Assembly (NCBI GenBank): GCA_000711775.1
Contig: ARYC01017522.1
Span: 60,783 to 124,782 of the forward strand
Length of the DNA stretch: 64,000 nucleotides
Direction: 5' to 3'
Source of the DNA: Oxytricha trifallax
Lineage: Eukaryota; Ciliophora; Spirotrichea; Sporadotrichida; Oxytrichidae
In this document: piece after piece, positions 1 through 11,451 of the stretch
Numbering within the stretch: position 1 is the stretch's first letter
Layout: each line of letters opens with the position of its first letter
The notes under the pieces: model-generated
Seen by the model: the letters and a program-made list of their open reading frames with translations, nothing else
Told to the model about the DNA's origin: nothing
Database searches by the model: none
Made by a program: the position numbers and the translations under genes

Positions 1-261
1 CTAGATGATATGCCTGCACTCATTTAACTTTGCCTTTTAAAGATCATAATACTCATTAGCAAATTCCATTTAAAACTTGTCATCAGCAAGGAAGTAATTG
101 AATGGATATATCTTGTAAGTATACTAGTCATCAGTAATTATCAAATATTTTTTGAATTAGGAAGTTGTAGAAACAAATATTCAAATCTAATTACAGTTAT
201 TTATTGAATATGATTGTTTTTGATAATTTAATCAAAACATGTTGAGTAAATATAGTACAAA

Positions 262-307
262 AAAGTGGGGCAAAAGTAGCAAATTTTTCTTACTTTTGCT
301 CCACTTT
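262..307. repeat. Hairpin, 17-bp arms
   Basis: AAAGTGGGGCAAAAGTA at 262-278 pairs with TACTTTTGCTCCACTTT at 291-307, one mismatch, 12-nt loop. The surrounding 1-720 is otherwise AT-rich with no supported gene. Role unknown; it lies downstream of the minus-strand zinc-finger gene. Confidence 0.6.
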
Positions 308-720
308 AAAAATGATAGTTTGAAGCATTATTATTAATAAATATTTTAGTTATTTTATTCCATTGTAATTAACTATATTTTACTCGATTGATTATTTTTA
401 AATTATTAAAATGTGAATTAACTTTTAATCATTTCTGATGGAGACTTTTTAAAATGCTAATTTAACTATTTTAAATGCCTTAACTATATATTTATACAAG
501 AATCAGGATTCAATAATTGGTAAAAAAATAGAGCACAGAAATTTCTCAAAATGAACAAAACTTTTCTATAAAATTTACTAATATATTTCAATTGTTTAAT
601 CGTTAGGATTGTGATGAGAATATTATATCTATTCAACTATATATAAAATACATAATTATAAAATTATTACTGTTAATAATATGATAACAAAATGGATGAT
701 TAAACATGATCTTCCTTTTT

Positions 721-1557
721 TCAATCATTTCTGAAAGTAAAGTTTAATAAACTACTTTTGTTAATATATTAGTTAAAAATATATTATTAAGATATCAATG
801 TTAAACATGCATTTCTAGAACTCGCTTATTTTACTTAATATTGATAAATGACTCTCTTCTCTATTTTTTCTTCAAGAGTGAGATAGCTTTCTAGGCAAGA
901 ATCTAAGTCAACAATTTTTAATATGGGAATCTTCATCGCCTCTATTTTAACCATGATTTTATTGATTTGAGAGACTGCAAAGTTCTTGGCTGCTTTTATC
1001 ATTTTAACTTACTTCTAGACTTAAACTCTAAGATACTCCTCTGGGTTTCTTGATCTTCTCTTTTAGAGGAATCTATCCCCTGTGGGTTCATGAATAAAGA
1101 CAAAATTTTAATTGTGCTTTTTCTTTAAGTGCACTTTGGGGTCTCTAGTTTGAGAATATGGCTTCTCACAGTACTCACAGACATACTTCCCATCTTTCTT
1201 TTAATGCTTGAGATATAACCTTGGCATATCGTGGTGTATATCTCTCAAGTGTCTTTTGTAAGTTGACTTGCAAGGGAAAACCTTTTTGCATTCTTTGCAT
1301 TAATAGTCAACTTTGGCTTGTAATTATTAATGCTCTATGGTGGGCTGTTTAGCCTCCTTCTCAATTTGCACAGCTTCTTTGATAACCTCCTACTTAACTT
1401 ATATTTAAATATCAAAGCTAGACTGGCCAAAGTTCTCATATGTAGGCTCCCACTGAGTACAAGCGTCTCTGGTCTATAATTTTCTTGGTTGCTGGAATGA
1501 TAACTTTTATTGACTTTACCCAAGTAAAGCCGCTCTTCTTAAAAGTTTAGCGCTCAT
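721..1557 (-). CDS. C2H2 zinc-finger protein of a TBE-like element
   Basis: Reading TAA/TAG as Gln, one frame runs from ATG at 1557 to TGA at 723-721, 278 residues with no break. Two classic C-x2-C-x12-H-x4-H fingers sit in the middle: Cys87, Cys90, His103, His108 and Cys127, Cys130, His143, His148. The first half is Gln-rich and polar; the tail is basic and then Leu/Ile-rich. Such fingers bind nucleic acid, so a role in recognising the transposon ends or regulating it is a reasonable inference. Hypotrich TBE elements carry a longer zinc-finger ORF; this could be a shortened version. It could instead be a host or germline-limited gene beside the transposon. Confidence 0.7.
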
Positions 1558-1734
1558 TTTAGTTTGCTAATATATTTTATTATAATAATGATAAAATATA
1601 CCTTGATAAACTATAATAGTCAAGTATAAGACACTCTTGTAGATTCTGGGCTGAGAGATAAGAAAATTAAATAACCATAGAAAATTGTAAGTTGACATAT
1701 TTTATGAGAATTTTATTCGTTTTAGTAAATTAAA

Positions 1735-1925
1735 ATACTCCTAATGAAGTTTTGTCTCAAGTAGTTCCTCCAAATCAATTTTGAACTTAATTTTGAGGTA
1801 AAATTATTAAGCATTTTTTAATTTAATATGCTCCTAGTTAAGTTTTAACCTTAAAATTTAACTCCTAATAAAGTTTGAACTTAATTTGGAGGACCTCCTA
1901 AAACAATTAAACATTATTAGGAGCA
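1735..1925. repeat. Diverged repeats of a CTCC-TAAT-AAGTTT motif
   Basis: Between the zinc-finger and accessory genes, the motif CTCCTAATRAAGTTT and its inverted partner ACTTAATTTGGAGG recur several times at irregular spacing (near 1738, 1769, 1831, 1860, 1888 and 1915). The rest of 1558-2120 is AT-rich and shows no gene. The repeats could be protein-binding sites of the two divergent promoters; I cannot tell. Confidence 0.4.
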
Positions 1926-2120
1926 ATTTAATGGAAATAGATTGATAAAAATGGAAATAAATCTGTAAAACTTGGAGCAAGTTTTCCAATGCTTCTCCTC
2001 ATATCATTTCAAGGTTGACCTTCAGTAGGTCCTCCCTATTTAGTAGTAAGATTTTAATAAACTTAGAATTGATATCCATAATTTTAAATTTAATTAACAT
2101 TTCTAGAAAGAGGAACCAAG

Positions 2121-2913
2121 ATGGAGTCTATGAATGATGCAATGAAGAGAATTTAATATCAAGATTCAATAAGAAAATTTCGAAGTAAAGAGGACCTCTA
2201 TAGGTACTTGGTTTAGCAAGGTAAGTTCTTAAGTAAGATTAAAAAATCCATTATAGTTGGATTGTTCTTGCCAACCCAGGAAGGAACTAAAATCTCATTC
2301 TTAAAAGCCTTAATGAGTGAAGAGAAAAAAGCATTTAAGTCTAATGAAATTAGGATGATAGAAATTCCTAACTACCCTGAAATATCAGTAACAAATCTCT
2401 ACTATGATGCTATGAGTGATCCAGATGTTGCTCTCTACCTTCCATCAAAGTTACAGCTCTCTAATAAGTTGCCAGAGAGAAACTTCTTCTTTGGTGTTCT
2501 TGGAACTTTGAAACCTGAGTACTTAAATGAAGTTATTTAAAAAGCTCATAAGAAACGCTACAGCACCTCTCCTGAAGAAAAAGAGAAGCAAGGTATTAAA
2601 ATAAGTGATACCTGGCTGTAAGAACTTCAAAAGCATCCTTTCATCTCATGTAAGCTTAGTCTTCTAACTTTATAGAAAAACTGTCCTGCTATATACTTGA
2701 TGAAAGATCGCAGCAAATTAAACAGAGAGAGAGAAAGTCTCAAGCAAAGCATGAATTACGAAAGAGACTCTTCAAAGATTTCTTAAAGCCAGACGAGATG
2801 AAAATAGATGCAGGGGTTGGCTCTAAGAGAAGAAAAACATAGGCCCAAGCAAGCCTAAAGAGGAAGAAAAGAAAGAGAAGCCAAATCCCTTTATGGGTTA
2901 ATTTAATACGTGA
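2121..2913 (+). CDS. Transposon accessory protein (22-kDa-ORF-like), probably frameshifted near its end
   Basis: Start is the first ATG after an in-frame TGA at 2070. Two introns are inferred: 2221-2256 (36 nt) and 2650-2675 (26 nt), both GTAAG...ATAG. Removing the first gives an ungapped match to the paralogues in this window around the FLP motif and the following FLK; removing the second restores the frame. The second intron sits at the same place and phase as in the paralogues at 9106-9940 and 41934-42739. The conserved YLP motif appears near residue 120. The C-terminal third is basic; the last approximately 30 residues seem to lie in another frame ending at TGA 2911-2913, only 6 bp from the convergent transposase. 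Function unknown; by position it equals the TBE 22-kDa ORF. Confidence 0.6.
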
Positions 2914-2919
2914 ACTTGT

Positions 2920-3956
2920 TCATTAGCTTAAATCTAAAACATATTTATAAACAAAAAATCTCCCTTCTCTAGCGCATACTTTAGTTTTCTCATCGCTGAC
3001 TCTCTTAGCAGCACTCGTAATAAAATCGACTGTATCTATCTTTAAATCATGCATCAGATGGTATAGCAGCAATTTCTTATAATGACCTTTCAATAGCCCC
3101 CAATATAACTTGATTCCATTGAACTAAGGACTATAAAATACAGGCGTTATTTTTAGTGCTTCATACTCCTTCCTTGAGTCTTTAGTTTAAGACTTGACAA
3201 TTTATCAACGAATAGAATAATCTCTTAGTCAGCGTACTTATCTCTGAGATATTGCAAGAACTTAATATATTATTCAGTCTTTATAGAACGAGGGTGAATA
3301 ACATAAGTCTCGAGGCCACTATCTTCACTTATTCCACCAAGAATAGCATGAGTTTACACCTTAACCTTTTAGTCATAAACTTCTATATTACTATACCTCT
3401 TGTACCAAGACCTTGATATAAAGGTATTGAATGTGAATACTGCCTCATCAGCGTGTATGAACTTTATATTATGCTCTTAAGACCTCTGCATTTAATCGAA
3501 TATATAATTTAAATTAGTCTTATAAAATGGAACATTAAAGTCAATCACTCTCTTAATGCGATTGACTGTCTTGTAAGATATTCCGTTCTTTTTATATATG
3601 TTAGCTATCGATTAAGCAGAGATGTTAAGCTCAGGGAATTAACGATGAAACATCACAGCCCTCTATGCTAGAGAGTAATGAGCCCAGTATTTAAGAGTCT
3701 TATCATTAATGAGATAATCAATATGATGCTGCTAAAACTTTTGAGGTCTTTTAGGCTTAGAATTAAGCTGCTATCTCTTTAAATTCAATGCTATTAGACA
3801 GTAAGACCTAACAGTAGCAGGTTATTTATGGAGCCTTGATATAGTCGTATAATTTTGAACAGGCTTGAGTTATTCACTATATTCATCACATACATAGCGC
3901 AACTTAAACAATAAATCTATATACTCACTGTCATAAACTGACCCCAAACCTCGCAT
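2920..3956 (-). pseudogene. TBE-like IS630/Tc1-family DDE transposase, inactivated
   Basis: The frame starts at ATG 3956 and ends at TGA 2922-2920, about 345 codons, close to the 42-kDa TBE transposase. An N-terminal helix-turn-helix-like region precedes the catalytic domain. The first Asp is in HADEAVF, the second in LFVDKLSS, and the third acidic position falls in FNGIKLYWGLLK, where Lys replaces Glu. The D-N pair usual after the second Asp is D-K. One base is missing near 3181, between the second and third motifs, shifting the frame. The lost Glu and the frameshift both point to a dead copy. The family normally cuts at TA and catalyses cut-and-paste excision and insertion; TBE transposases also act in germline DNA elimination in Oxytricha. 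Confidence 0.75.
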
Positions 3957-3989
3957 ATACTCACTTAAAATACTAATATTTAAACATTA

Positions 3990-4020
3990 AACCCCTACAT
4001 AAACCCTATTAAAACCCTAA
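3990..4020. repeat. Telomere-like repeats at the transposon end
   Basis: Imperfect C3-4 TA/A2-4 repeats (acccct, aaaccct, aaaaccct) just outside the transposase start. Hypotrich telomeres are C4A4, and TBE ends carry telomere-like bases, so this probably marks the decayed right end. Confidence 0.5.
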
Positions 4021-4075
4021 TAAAGTATGCACTAATAATCTACTTTTATCAATCAAACTACTGAAAGGGTTTTGA

Positions 4076-4576
4076 ATCTCTCACGGCAGCTATACCTCCA
4101 TTAGGAGTTCCAAAAGTTATTAGCTTTCTAAATTTAATAGCTGGGCAAGTTTCCACAAGAGCCCTTGCGATTAAGCCACCCTGAGAGTATCCAATTATAT
4201 TCACTTTCTCTTTAGAATAAACCGGATGATCCATTAATTTTTGACAAGCTTCTTTTGTCTAATCAAATAGTGGTGTATACCAAGATGTTTCATTTCCATT
4301 TCCGATTTCAACACAGCTATATTAAACTGAGTTATTCATCATATCTGAGATTTAAGTCATTAAGGGTTCTTAAAGTGTACAGTTTGTTGAGAGACCGTGA
4401 ATAAAGACTATAGGGGTGTATTAACAAGGAGGCTTGGATTCATCTGATGAGACTTAGGATGTCTCATTTTAAGTTTCAGTGGTTTGCACTACCTAGGATA
4501 GCAATTTGCTTTGGGAGATACTTAAAAGATAGCCAAGGACAACGAACTAAAATATGATAACTTTTGTTTACATCAT
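4076..4576 (-). CDS. Palmitoyl-protein thioesterase, 5' segment only
   Basis: The frame starts at tandem ATGs (4576) and encodes a hydrophobic signal peptide of about 25 residues, a Ser/Thr-rich linker, then the alpha/beta-hydrolase core of PPT: PIVFIHGL near residue 60, VEIGNG, and the nucleophile elbow GYSQGG with Ser131, followed by LIARA, FGTPNGG. Family members remove palmitate from cysteine in lysosomes and are about 300 residues; here only about 165 are present and similarity stops near 4076, next to the TBE-like element. The missing part should hold the catalytic Asp and His. Best read as the first macronuclear-destined segment with the remaining segments elsewhere; a truncated pseudogene is the alternative. 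Confidence 0.7.
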
Positions 4577-4816
4577 ATTAATTTTTTCATTAAGTGTATT
4601 ATATTCAATTATTTCAATTTATATGAAAAAAGGAATTTATAATATCACTAGATGTATGCTTCTATATTAAATATTAAATTTATAACTTTTTTTGGCTTAA
4701 ATAATATCTATAAATAACTAAAAATTAAGTTTATACCAACTTTAGAATTTTTGATTTAAATTTTGAATTTTTTATTTTTGTGTATCTTATAAGAGAACAA
4801 TAATTTTAATAATTAT
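4577..4816. other. AT-rich upstream region of the thioesterase segment
   Basis: No gene seen. It is the spacer between the thioesterase start and the TA target duplication of the 9.9-kb element, presumably holding the promoter and somatic chromosome end. Confidence 0.4.
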
Positions 4817-4818
4817 TA

Positions 4819-4890
4819 AGCGAGTATAATTAAAATGTAGAGACTGTTAAAAATAAATAAAAAAAGAGATCAGATAAAATTATGTTCATA
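4819..4890 (+). repeat. Left terminal inverted repeat of the 9.9-kb element (outer part)
   Basis: Matches the reverse complement of 14650-14721 with few differences. The inner part resumes at 5683 after the foldback insertion. Confidence 0.8.
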
Positions 4891-5682
4891 TCAATATACA
4901 TGTGTTAAGATAAAACAGTCACTAATTTGAAATATGTTTCAGTAGATCCTTATTTAACTTTAATTAATTAATCAACATCTAAAAATGGAATTTTTTTCTT
5001 TTTCTTCAACTTTTCTGATTTATTTCTATTTTAGCGCAGTGATCAAGTTGATGCTGTAGCTGATCTCTAAGTTTTTCATAAATTTTTCATAGATATCTTT
5101 AGGGTATCTTCCTTAAAAAATAAAAAGTATGGAGACTGTGGAGTTTAGCATCTCCAATAACAGTGGAAATAGCATCAATATCATCAATATTCTCAAAATC
5201 AAGCATTATTAGGAGTCTGGTTGAAATTCTAGAGAATTATAAAATTTTATATCACTGATTTTTTCATCGCTTTCAACAACATTGTCTTCATCATTATCTT
5301 CAATATTATGTCTAACATCTATGAATATAAAAAAAACAAGATGTTTTAGAAAAAAATCCCAGACACCTAATAATGCTTGATTTTGAGAATATTCATGATA
5401 TTGATGCTATTTCCACTGTTATTGGTGATGCTAAACTCCACACTCTCCACACTTTTTATTTTTTAAGGAAGATACCCTGAAGATATCTATGAAAAATTTA
5501 TGAAAAACTTAGAGATCAGCTACAGCATCAACTTGATCACTGCGCTAAAATAGAAATAAATCAGAAAAGTTGAAAAAAAACAAAAATTCCATTTTTAGAT
5601 AGTTTATTAATTAATTAAAGTTAAATAAGGCTGTAACATATTTCAAATTAGTGACTGTTTTATCTTGACACATGTATATTGA
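4891..5682. mobile_element. 792-bp foldback element nested in the left end
   Basis: Begins TCAATATACATGTG and ends CACATGTATATTGA; the two arms are inverted copies of about 340 bp with a loop near 5236-5344. It is flanked by TA on both sides (4889-4890, 5683-5684), and removing it recreates the sequence TTCATAAAACCCC seen at the other end of the host element. So it inserted after that element, using a TA target. No credible gene inside; it is a non-autonomous Tc1/IS630-type passenger. Confidence 0.8.
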
Positions 5683-5760
5683 TAAAACCCCAAGTCAGTT
5701 ATTTACAAGATTTGGGTGGCGATTGAAATTAATAAAGATAGATTTAATTATTATTAATAT

Positions 5761-5792
5761 TTGGTAGCTTTAGTAATTTAGTAGAGGGTCCT

Positions 5793-5829
<37 letters not shown>

Positions 5830-5853
5830 AGGCTATTCTACTAAAGCTACCAA
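5761..5853. repeat. (TAG)n microsatellite inside a 15-bp inverted repeat
   Basis: TTGGTAGCTTTAGTA at 5761-5775 is perfectly inverted at 5839-5853. Between them lies about 12 units of TAG (5793-5830). The structure could extrude as a hairpin. Confidence 0.75.
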
Positions 5854-5910
5854 AATGACGAGATTGTATATTTAATTAATATAAACTGCTACCCCTCTAT
5901 AATTATACTT

Positions 5911-6298
5911 AAGAATCCTTAAGAAAGTCACGAATCCAACAGATGAACCCCTACTACTCGGTATTCACAACTCACCATGCGAGCAAGACGACCCTGAACT
6001 GCCGGAGGACCCAACTGAGGATCTTTTGCTTGGCAATCTTGAGTTCGACGATCCCCTGCTCACCAAGAAATCTTTCCAACAGCGCCTGGGCATTCTCATC
6101 AGCAACATTTAGATGGCGAACAGAAGTCATGGGAATCTCTGACACGTGGTGATTAGCATTCTGGGCACTCGCTCCACGCTCTCCTATTCGACACTAGTGG
6201 ACGAGGCTTTGAATGGGGTTTGTAGTATTGAGAAGGAAGATGGAGGCCGCCATATTGGATTTTCTCATGATGATTCGACACACCACCAAACCATGTGA
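5911..6298 (+). pseudogene. Decayed coding fragments, function unknown
   Basis: Two frames with coding character follow each other: 5911-6142, acidic, with a Leu/Pro/Asp-rich stretch ending at TGA, and 6147-6298, ending at TGA 6296-6298. They overlap the start of the 818-codon ORF in a different frame. No family recognised. They may be the decayed 5' exon of that ORF or a lost separate gene. Confidence 0.35.
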
Positions 6299-8669
6299 AA
6301 CATGTTCGATCCCACCACGGATGTCTCAGCACTCCTATTAAGGTAAGATTCCAGCCTTAGTTGTTCACACCATGTGTAGGGAAGGAACATTATCATACCT
6401 ATAATAAGACTAATGCTTTGAGGCCGCTACTCCCAGCCAGTATATCATTGATGGCTGCCGTCCGGATAGAATTTACTTAGAACCGCCAAGCCAGCTAAGT
6501 CAATATGTGTCCGAATGGGAGGCCCCAATGGAAGGATACCCGAGTAGCGCCAATTGCAAAGAAAACAAACAAACAACATTTAAAGAAAGAGTGGCAACAG
6601 AGCCTTAACTGTCACATTGTCTGCCTTAGTTGCCTGCACCTATTAAACAATAAAACTAAAATTATGACTATCTGAGTGGACTATATACAAAACAAGACGA
6701 TGAAAAGAAAAGATTGGATAAGTCCCTGTAGAGAGCGATCAACACCCTATTCAAGTATGAACAAGACGAATACTACACGAAGGCAAACTAGAGCGACGCC
6801 ATAGCAAGTGTGATGAAGACCGTCGCATTCAGTAGTGCTTCCCTCACCAGCCAGATCAATAGCGAAGGCCATCATTGCATCCCAGTCTTTCGAAGGATGC
6901 GAGCATTCCAGCAGAAGCCATTCAAGAACCACACCACCTGCTGTCGATTGAAGGAGGAGCCCAGTTAGTTTCTAGGCGTGGCAACGTAAATACTCAACCA
7001 AGTCTCGGCAGTTATAGCGAAGCATTCAACAGTGGTCCCTTCACGATTTCTACTGGCATCCTATGAGAGCTATGTGTAAACTTGGAAGCCCCGACTCCGC
7101 ACTCTGAAGCTGGTGGATAAGGCCAGAAAGATTTACTAAGGCGCTACGACTCGACCTTAGAGTATTCAAAACAAAATGCGAGATTAGGAGGCTACGAAGC
7201 AGCTTTATGTCGGCTATGGCGTGCTATCGAACTAAACTAAGAAGCGTTCAAGATAATATCTTGGTTCCAGAAAACTTAACTCTGTCACTAAATAAGAATA
7301 GAATGGATCTTCAATGGAGATTTGTCACCTAAATGCTTTAGATAGCATTCAGCCTTCGACGTAAATCTTAGAGATTTCCCAAGAGCCCGAGCTCGAAAAC
7401 GGTCCTGCAACAACTTGTTCAAGTGATTTACTTATCGCATTAGAGGACGAGTAGCTCGTGTATGCCAAACACTTAAGCTACATCCTCGTTGAGACGAATC
7501 GATTGCGAGTGAGCCTTACCAAGTTGGCAAAGAATCATATTGCTTTCACTAAAGTGGGAGACGCAGAGAATCCTTGGAAGCTCCAATTGGCTTCGATTAT
7601 TCAGGGTCTGGTGAAGGAATGGAGGCAACTGCTCAAGTACAAAAAGCAAGACAGCTGCCAAACGATATTCGAGAGGGAGAGTCTGCCTGAAGAGTGGGCC
7701 GTGCTTGATCTTCATCAGCTCGTTAATGCAGAAGAGCGCAAATAAATCTCAAGCAAGGAGATGACTCTAAAGAATGTGGCCTCAAAGACTAATACAAGGA
7801 AGTAGCACAGAACGACTGTTCGCGAGATGATAGCTTAATAAACAAGCATGATGAGCTCCCTCAGCTTAGCAATTGATATAGTTGAGAAGCTAATGTGTGA
7901 GATGCTTCAGCCCCCCTTGGATCTGGATGTAGTGCCATCATTATGCCTTGAGATGATTCTCGTAAACTCCTTGAAGACCATGCAACAGATCAAGCAAAGG
8001 AAAATTAGTCAAGCAAGCTATAGCAAGCGGCATGCCGAGTTCAGATAATGGAGGACTAATAAGAGACTGGAAGAATACATTGAGTGCCTGGAAATGCTCC
8101 TACGCCAAGGTCGATGGGTGCTGGGCAACTGCAAGATAAATCTCTATCGCCTTTCGCAAGTGTTGATAGAGCAAGAGGATCTGCCTTAGGAGCTCCTCTC
8201 AATCAGAGACGCATACAGAGTGAGCAATTTCCAAGTGAACGTGGACTTGCTCGGGCAAAGCAATATCCACGAAATTGTTAAGAGCAGAGCATTCGTGATT
8301 GATTTGGGTGACGCTAAAGAAATAGTGTTCGATCGGCATCTCAGGGTGCAGTACAAGACAAGCTCACATCTCACATAAAAGGCAACTAAAGTATAAGCTG
8401 CTATCACCTAGAGAGGCCCTGCCGATAGAGCAGCTTCTCATACATTGGAAGTATCCCATGACCAACAGCCTGATGTTCCTTCTCATCAGAGTAATAACTT
8501 AAAACGCCACTCGAACACCAGACTCGAGCAGCTTAATCATTCACTAAGCTAAGCAACAGAGGGCGATGATTTCAATCATGCTGTTCCGTCCTAATCGCCT
8601 GCTGAATTCAATCATGAGCTCAATAACGAGCCACAGTTTAATACTCACTAGAGTTAAGGAAGTGAGTGA
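6213..8669 (+). CDS. 818-residue protein of the 9.9-kb element, unknown function
   Basis: One frame stays open for 819 codons from ATG 6213 to TGA 8667-8669. A chance run of that length is very unlikely when only TGA stops. Near residue 30 there is a C-x2-C (CETC) followed by spaced His residues, possibly a zinc site. The middle is basic and Gln/Ser-rich. Residues about 400-650 are helical with many Leu, Lys and Glu, and the tail is polar with repeated NH/HS/QS. I recognise no family. ATG 6213 follows an in-frame TGA at 6210, but later Met codons (6372, 6528) are also possible. It is convergent with the accessory gene. A structural or DNA-binding transposon protein is only a guess. Confidence 0.6.
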
Positions 8670-9105
8670 GATAACTACAGCACTATACTGCACCGTAATA
8701 CATATTTATCAACACTCGCCTAACTACTAACACTCGCTAATACTGTAATTCAACTTCACAACAGTGCAACTGCTTAATAACTAATACTTCTTAAGGGCCA
8801 AATAAACATACTAATAAAATATTCACTCTCAACTCTTGAAGCCAAGACTCTCAAAATACAATTAGTGGCGTAACATTAAATGAACTACAAAGAGGGCACA
8901 CTGCATTCGCTCAAAGTCATCGCTATGAGATCTCATTATCTTAAAGGCCATTGAGATATCTTGCAGCATTCTTCAGTGTACCTTGACCTTCGGGACACTC
9001 GATTCCAGCATTAGTTAACTATCAGCTCCTAAGAGTTGGAGCAACCCTCAAGCAATAAGATTTTGAGCTCACTCATCGAAACGCCCTACTGCATTTATTA
9101 GAACC
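8670..9105. other. Spacer between convergent genes
   Basis: No gene supported. Short repeats of ACACTCGC (near 8710-8745) and several TGAG/CACT words occur. It should hold both 3' ends. Confidence 0.4.
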
Positions 9106-9940
9106 TCATATATTGAAGTGCGCTTGATTCAAGATCTGTGAGCCAAAAGGAGCTGAGCCAATGTTAAGAGGCTTGGGATGTTGATCTGTCCTCTGGTTGG
9201 CATTCTACAAAGGTCTTTGCATTTGGGCAAGCTGACTATATTCAGATTTCAACCGCTTCACCTCTAGCATGTACTGATGCTTGTCTGCTCTCAGCATTAG
9301 CTCCTCATCCTTTGTCTCCTCGCATTCTTGCCTGCTGCGCCGTCGCTTAGCATTTGCCTTAAGCATCGAAATGGCCTTGCCTTTGTGAGCTTCAGAAGGT
9401 ATTGAATATTAAGTAAAACTTACGCTTGAAATGTACACAGCGCTGGAATGCCTCCTGGAACTCTGACCGAATCTGCACTGATGTCCCCCTGACTCTACTG
9501 CTGCTTTTGGGCTGATTGATTTTGAGCCTCACGAATCATTCCCTAAAGCTCTTCTTGCCTCATTGTGTACAATATGTCTCCCAACCACTAGCGGTCCATG
9601 CGATTCCAATCTCTTTAATCTGGAAGGTACTCCAGAGGCTCAACGTGTTGCACAGCAAAGTCTAATAGGTTAGAAACAGCCAACCCTGCCAGCATTGGGA
9701 TGCATGATACCTTCACTTGATCACGCCTGATGTACTATATAACAGTAAGACTCGTAATTGGAAGCTTGCCTTCTTCTCGCCCTTTAGTATTTAAGACAGG
9801 AAATAGGAGTTGAGCTGCTTGTATCGAGGGATGTGAGCTTAGCATTCAGTTGCCATAAAGTTGTATAAGTCACGCTTGCTCTGGACTTTTGAAGAGATCT
9901 CGTGATAGTCCAGTTGCTACTGTTAAGCATTATCTTCCAT
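9106..9940 (-). pseudogene. Accessory protein paralogue of the 9.9-kb element, two compensating frameshifts
   Basis: Starts at ATG 9940, ends at TGA 9108-9106. The N-terminal module (SKRDLYNFM, then FLSQILKGEKK), the central IPMLAGLAV...LDF and the YLPDQRDW...DRQWLGDIL block match the paralogue at 41934-42739 almost without gaps. A 34-nt intron (9390-9423, GTAAG...GAAG on the minus strand) is in the same place and phase, after SEFQEAFQRCVHFK. The tail is a basic coiled-coil-like stretch with KRRRSRQ. Frame slips near 9745 and about 9500 cancel out: length minus intron is 267 codons. Divergent from the transposase with 229 bp between starts. Function unknown. Confidence 0.65.
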
Positions 9941-10169
9941 AACTTAATGATTTTAATCTAAATCATATCAGTTGACAGAGAGACTAGCTCGACTGTCATA
10001 GACTAGGGTGCCAAGAATCCTGATTTAGAAGGGTTTACTCTGGTACACTTTAGCACTAGAGTGGAATGAATTCACTAAGGCGGAAGCACTAGAGTTTGGT
10101 GCTTTGGCATAAGAGTTTAGTGCCTTATCTAATTGAATAAACTCAGGATTTATTGAGCCAAGGGGACTC
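9941..10169. promoter_or_regulatory. Divergent promoter region with repeated GCACTAGAGT words
   Basis: Lies between the start codons of the accessory gene and the transposase. GCACTAGAGT occurs near 10052 and 10087, with related AGAGTTTGGTGC and AGAGTTTAGTGCC close by, giving inverted pairs. In element III the equivalent spacer also carries a palindrome with flanking repeats, which suggests a shared control site. Confidence 0.4.
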
Positions 10170-11451
10170 ATGAACCGAAACATATGTAGGAGCCGCATCG
10201 ACTCATACTTTCCTTATTCGATGGATTCAGGGAGATTTGATTAAGAATCCACCAAGATTACTAGAGGCCATTGCTCTATGCAAAGGAGTGGGCCAAATTA
10301 ATTCATTAGCTCTGAATTAGTTACCAGCGGCATTTTGCAGGAGTCACCAGTTAGTATTTCTTGCTGGACTCCTGAGGGCATTGAGAGACGACTGTAACGA
10401 TTGGAGTCAGAACATTCTATGCTCGAGATTAGAGCGACGGTGGTGGACTCCAAGAAGTTTGTGAGCACCTGCCTCCGAGAAGATCCCCAGATGGATTCAG
10501 TCCTCGACCCAGAATAGGTAAAGAGCATCGCTTTCTAAGCCCTTGAGATTTTCGACGGCTTTTAGAATCTGGGTTTACTAGGCAGTGGTAGAGTAAGCAT
10601 GGTTAACGAGAGCTCCAGCTCTTCAGTGATGGTTCCTAGATAAGACACTCTGAATTGCAGCATCACATGGAATGACTTAGCAAATGGTTCGCTGCAGGAA
10701 AGCCAAAGTGAGTTTCATTCGCAAGGCAATTCTAGCTATAGACATGGGTCTGAAGCGCAATGCTGTCAACTCAAGCGCTCATGCGATGAACTCTATCACA
10801 AGCAAGGCAGGAGCGTGCTCCAAATCTCGAATATGCTGGGACTCAGTTGCTACAAGGTGAGGAAACTACTTGATGTATCAACGGATTAGGGGTTAATCTA
10901 GTTCTTCACTATGAAGAGAGGGCCGCGGCCACGTAGGATGGGTGGCAGAACCATAAGCGAGATTAGTGTATTTCTTCACAATCCCATGAGCATAATAACA
11001 TCGAGAGAGGTCCAAAGTCACTTGCTAAGGGAGAGAGGCATAGTGTTGTCGAGACAGCGGATCATTAAGTATCTGAAGGATGACTTGCGCATGACTTATC
11101 GTAAGGTGGGCCAGCTCTCTTCTTAGCACAATAGCATTCTCAGCAAGCTCAGCCGCTAGTATGCTGCCGCTGAGTTCATTCACCACTTCCATAGCGGCAA
11201 GGTATTCATCAATGTCGACGAAGCCATTCTCCAGAGCAACGACAACAGGAACTACTCCTGGATTGGAAAGTCCAACCGCAACATCGTGACCTGCAAGCAG
11301 CGATTCAGCTAAGTTAGTCTCATTAGCGCGGCTTTTAGTGATGGCCGCCTTCTCAGTACGATCAATCATGGGGCGGGGGGGGGGGGCGGGGGGGCGGCGC
11401 GGGGGGGGCGGGGGGCGGGGGGGCCCCCCCCCCCCCCCCCCCTTAACCACA

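Larger units (their letters stand above)
1..4045. mobile_element. TBE-like transposon remnant (left end outside window)
   Basis: The block holds three genes in ciliate code: a C2H2 zinc-finger gene (minus), a small accessory gene (plus) and an IS630/Tc1-type transposase (minus). This matches, as I recall it, the hypotrich TBE plan of a zinc-finger ORF, a 22-kDa ORF and a 42-kDa transposase. At 3990-4020 a run of degenerate telomere-like repeats (acccct, aaaccct, aaaaccct) lies just upstream of the transposase, as expected of a TBE end. The right border is placed between that run and the thioesterase coding sequence, roughly 4020-4075. The left end is not seen. The transposase is dead, so the copy is probably not autonomous. 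Confidence 0.6.

Noticed and set aside
1335-1523. Standard-code ORFs across the window taken as whole genes
   Set aside because: Most end at TAA or TAG inside longer frames that show clear family motifs when these are read as Gln. Short ORFs in other frames, such as this one, are shadows of the longer genes.
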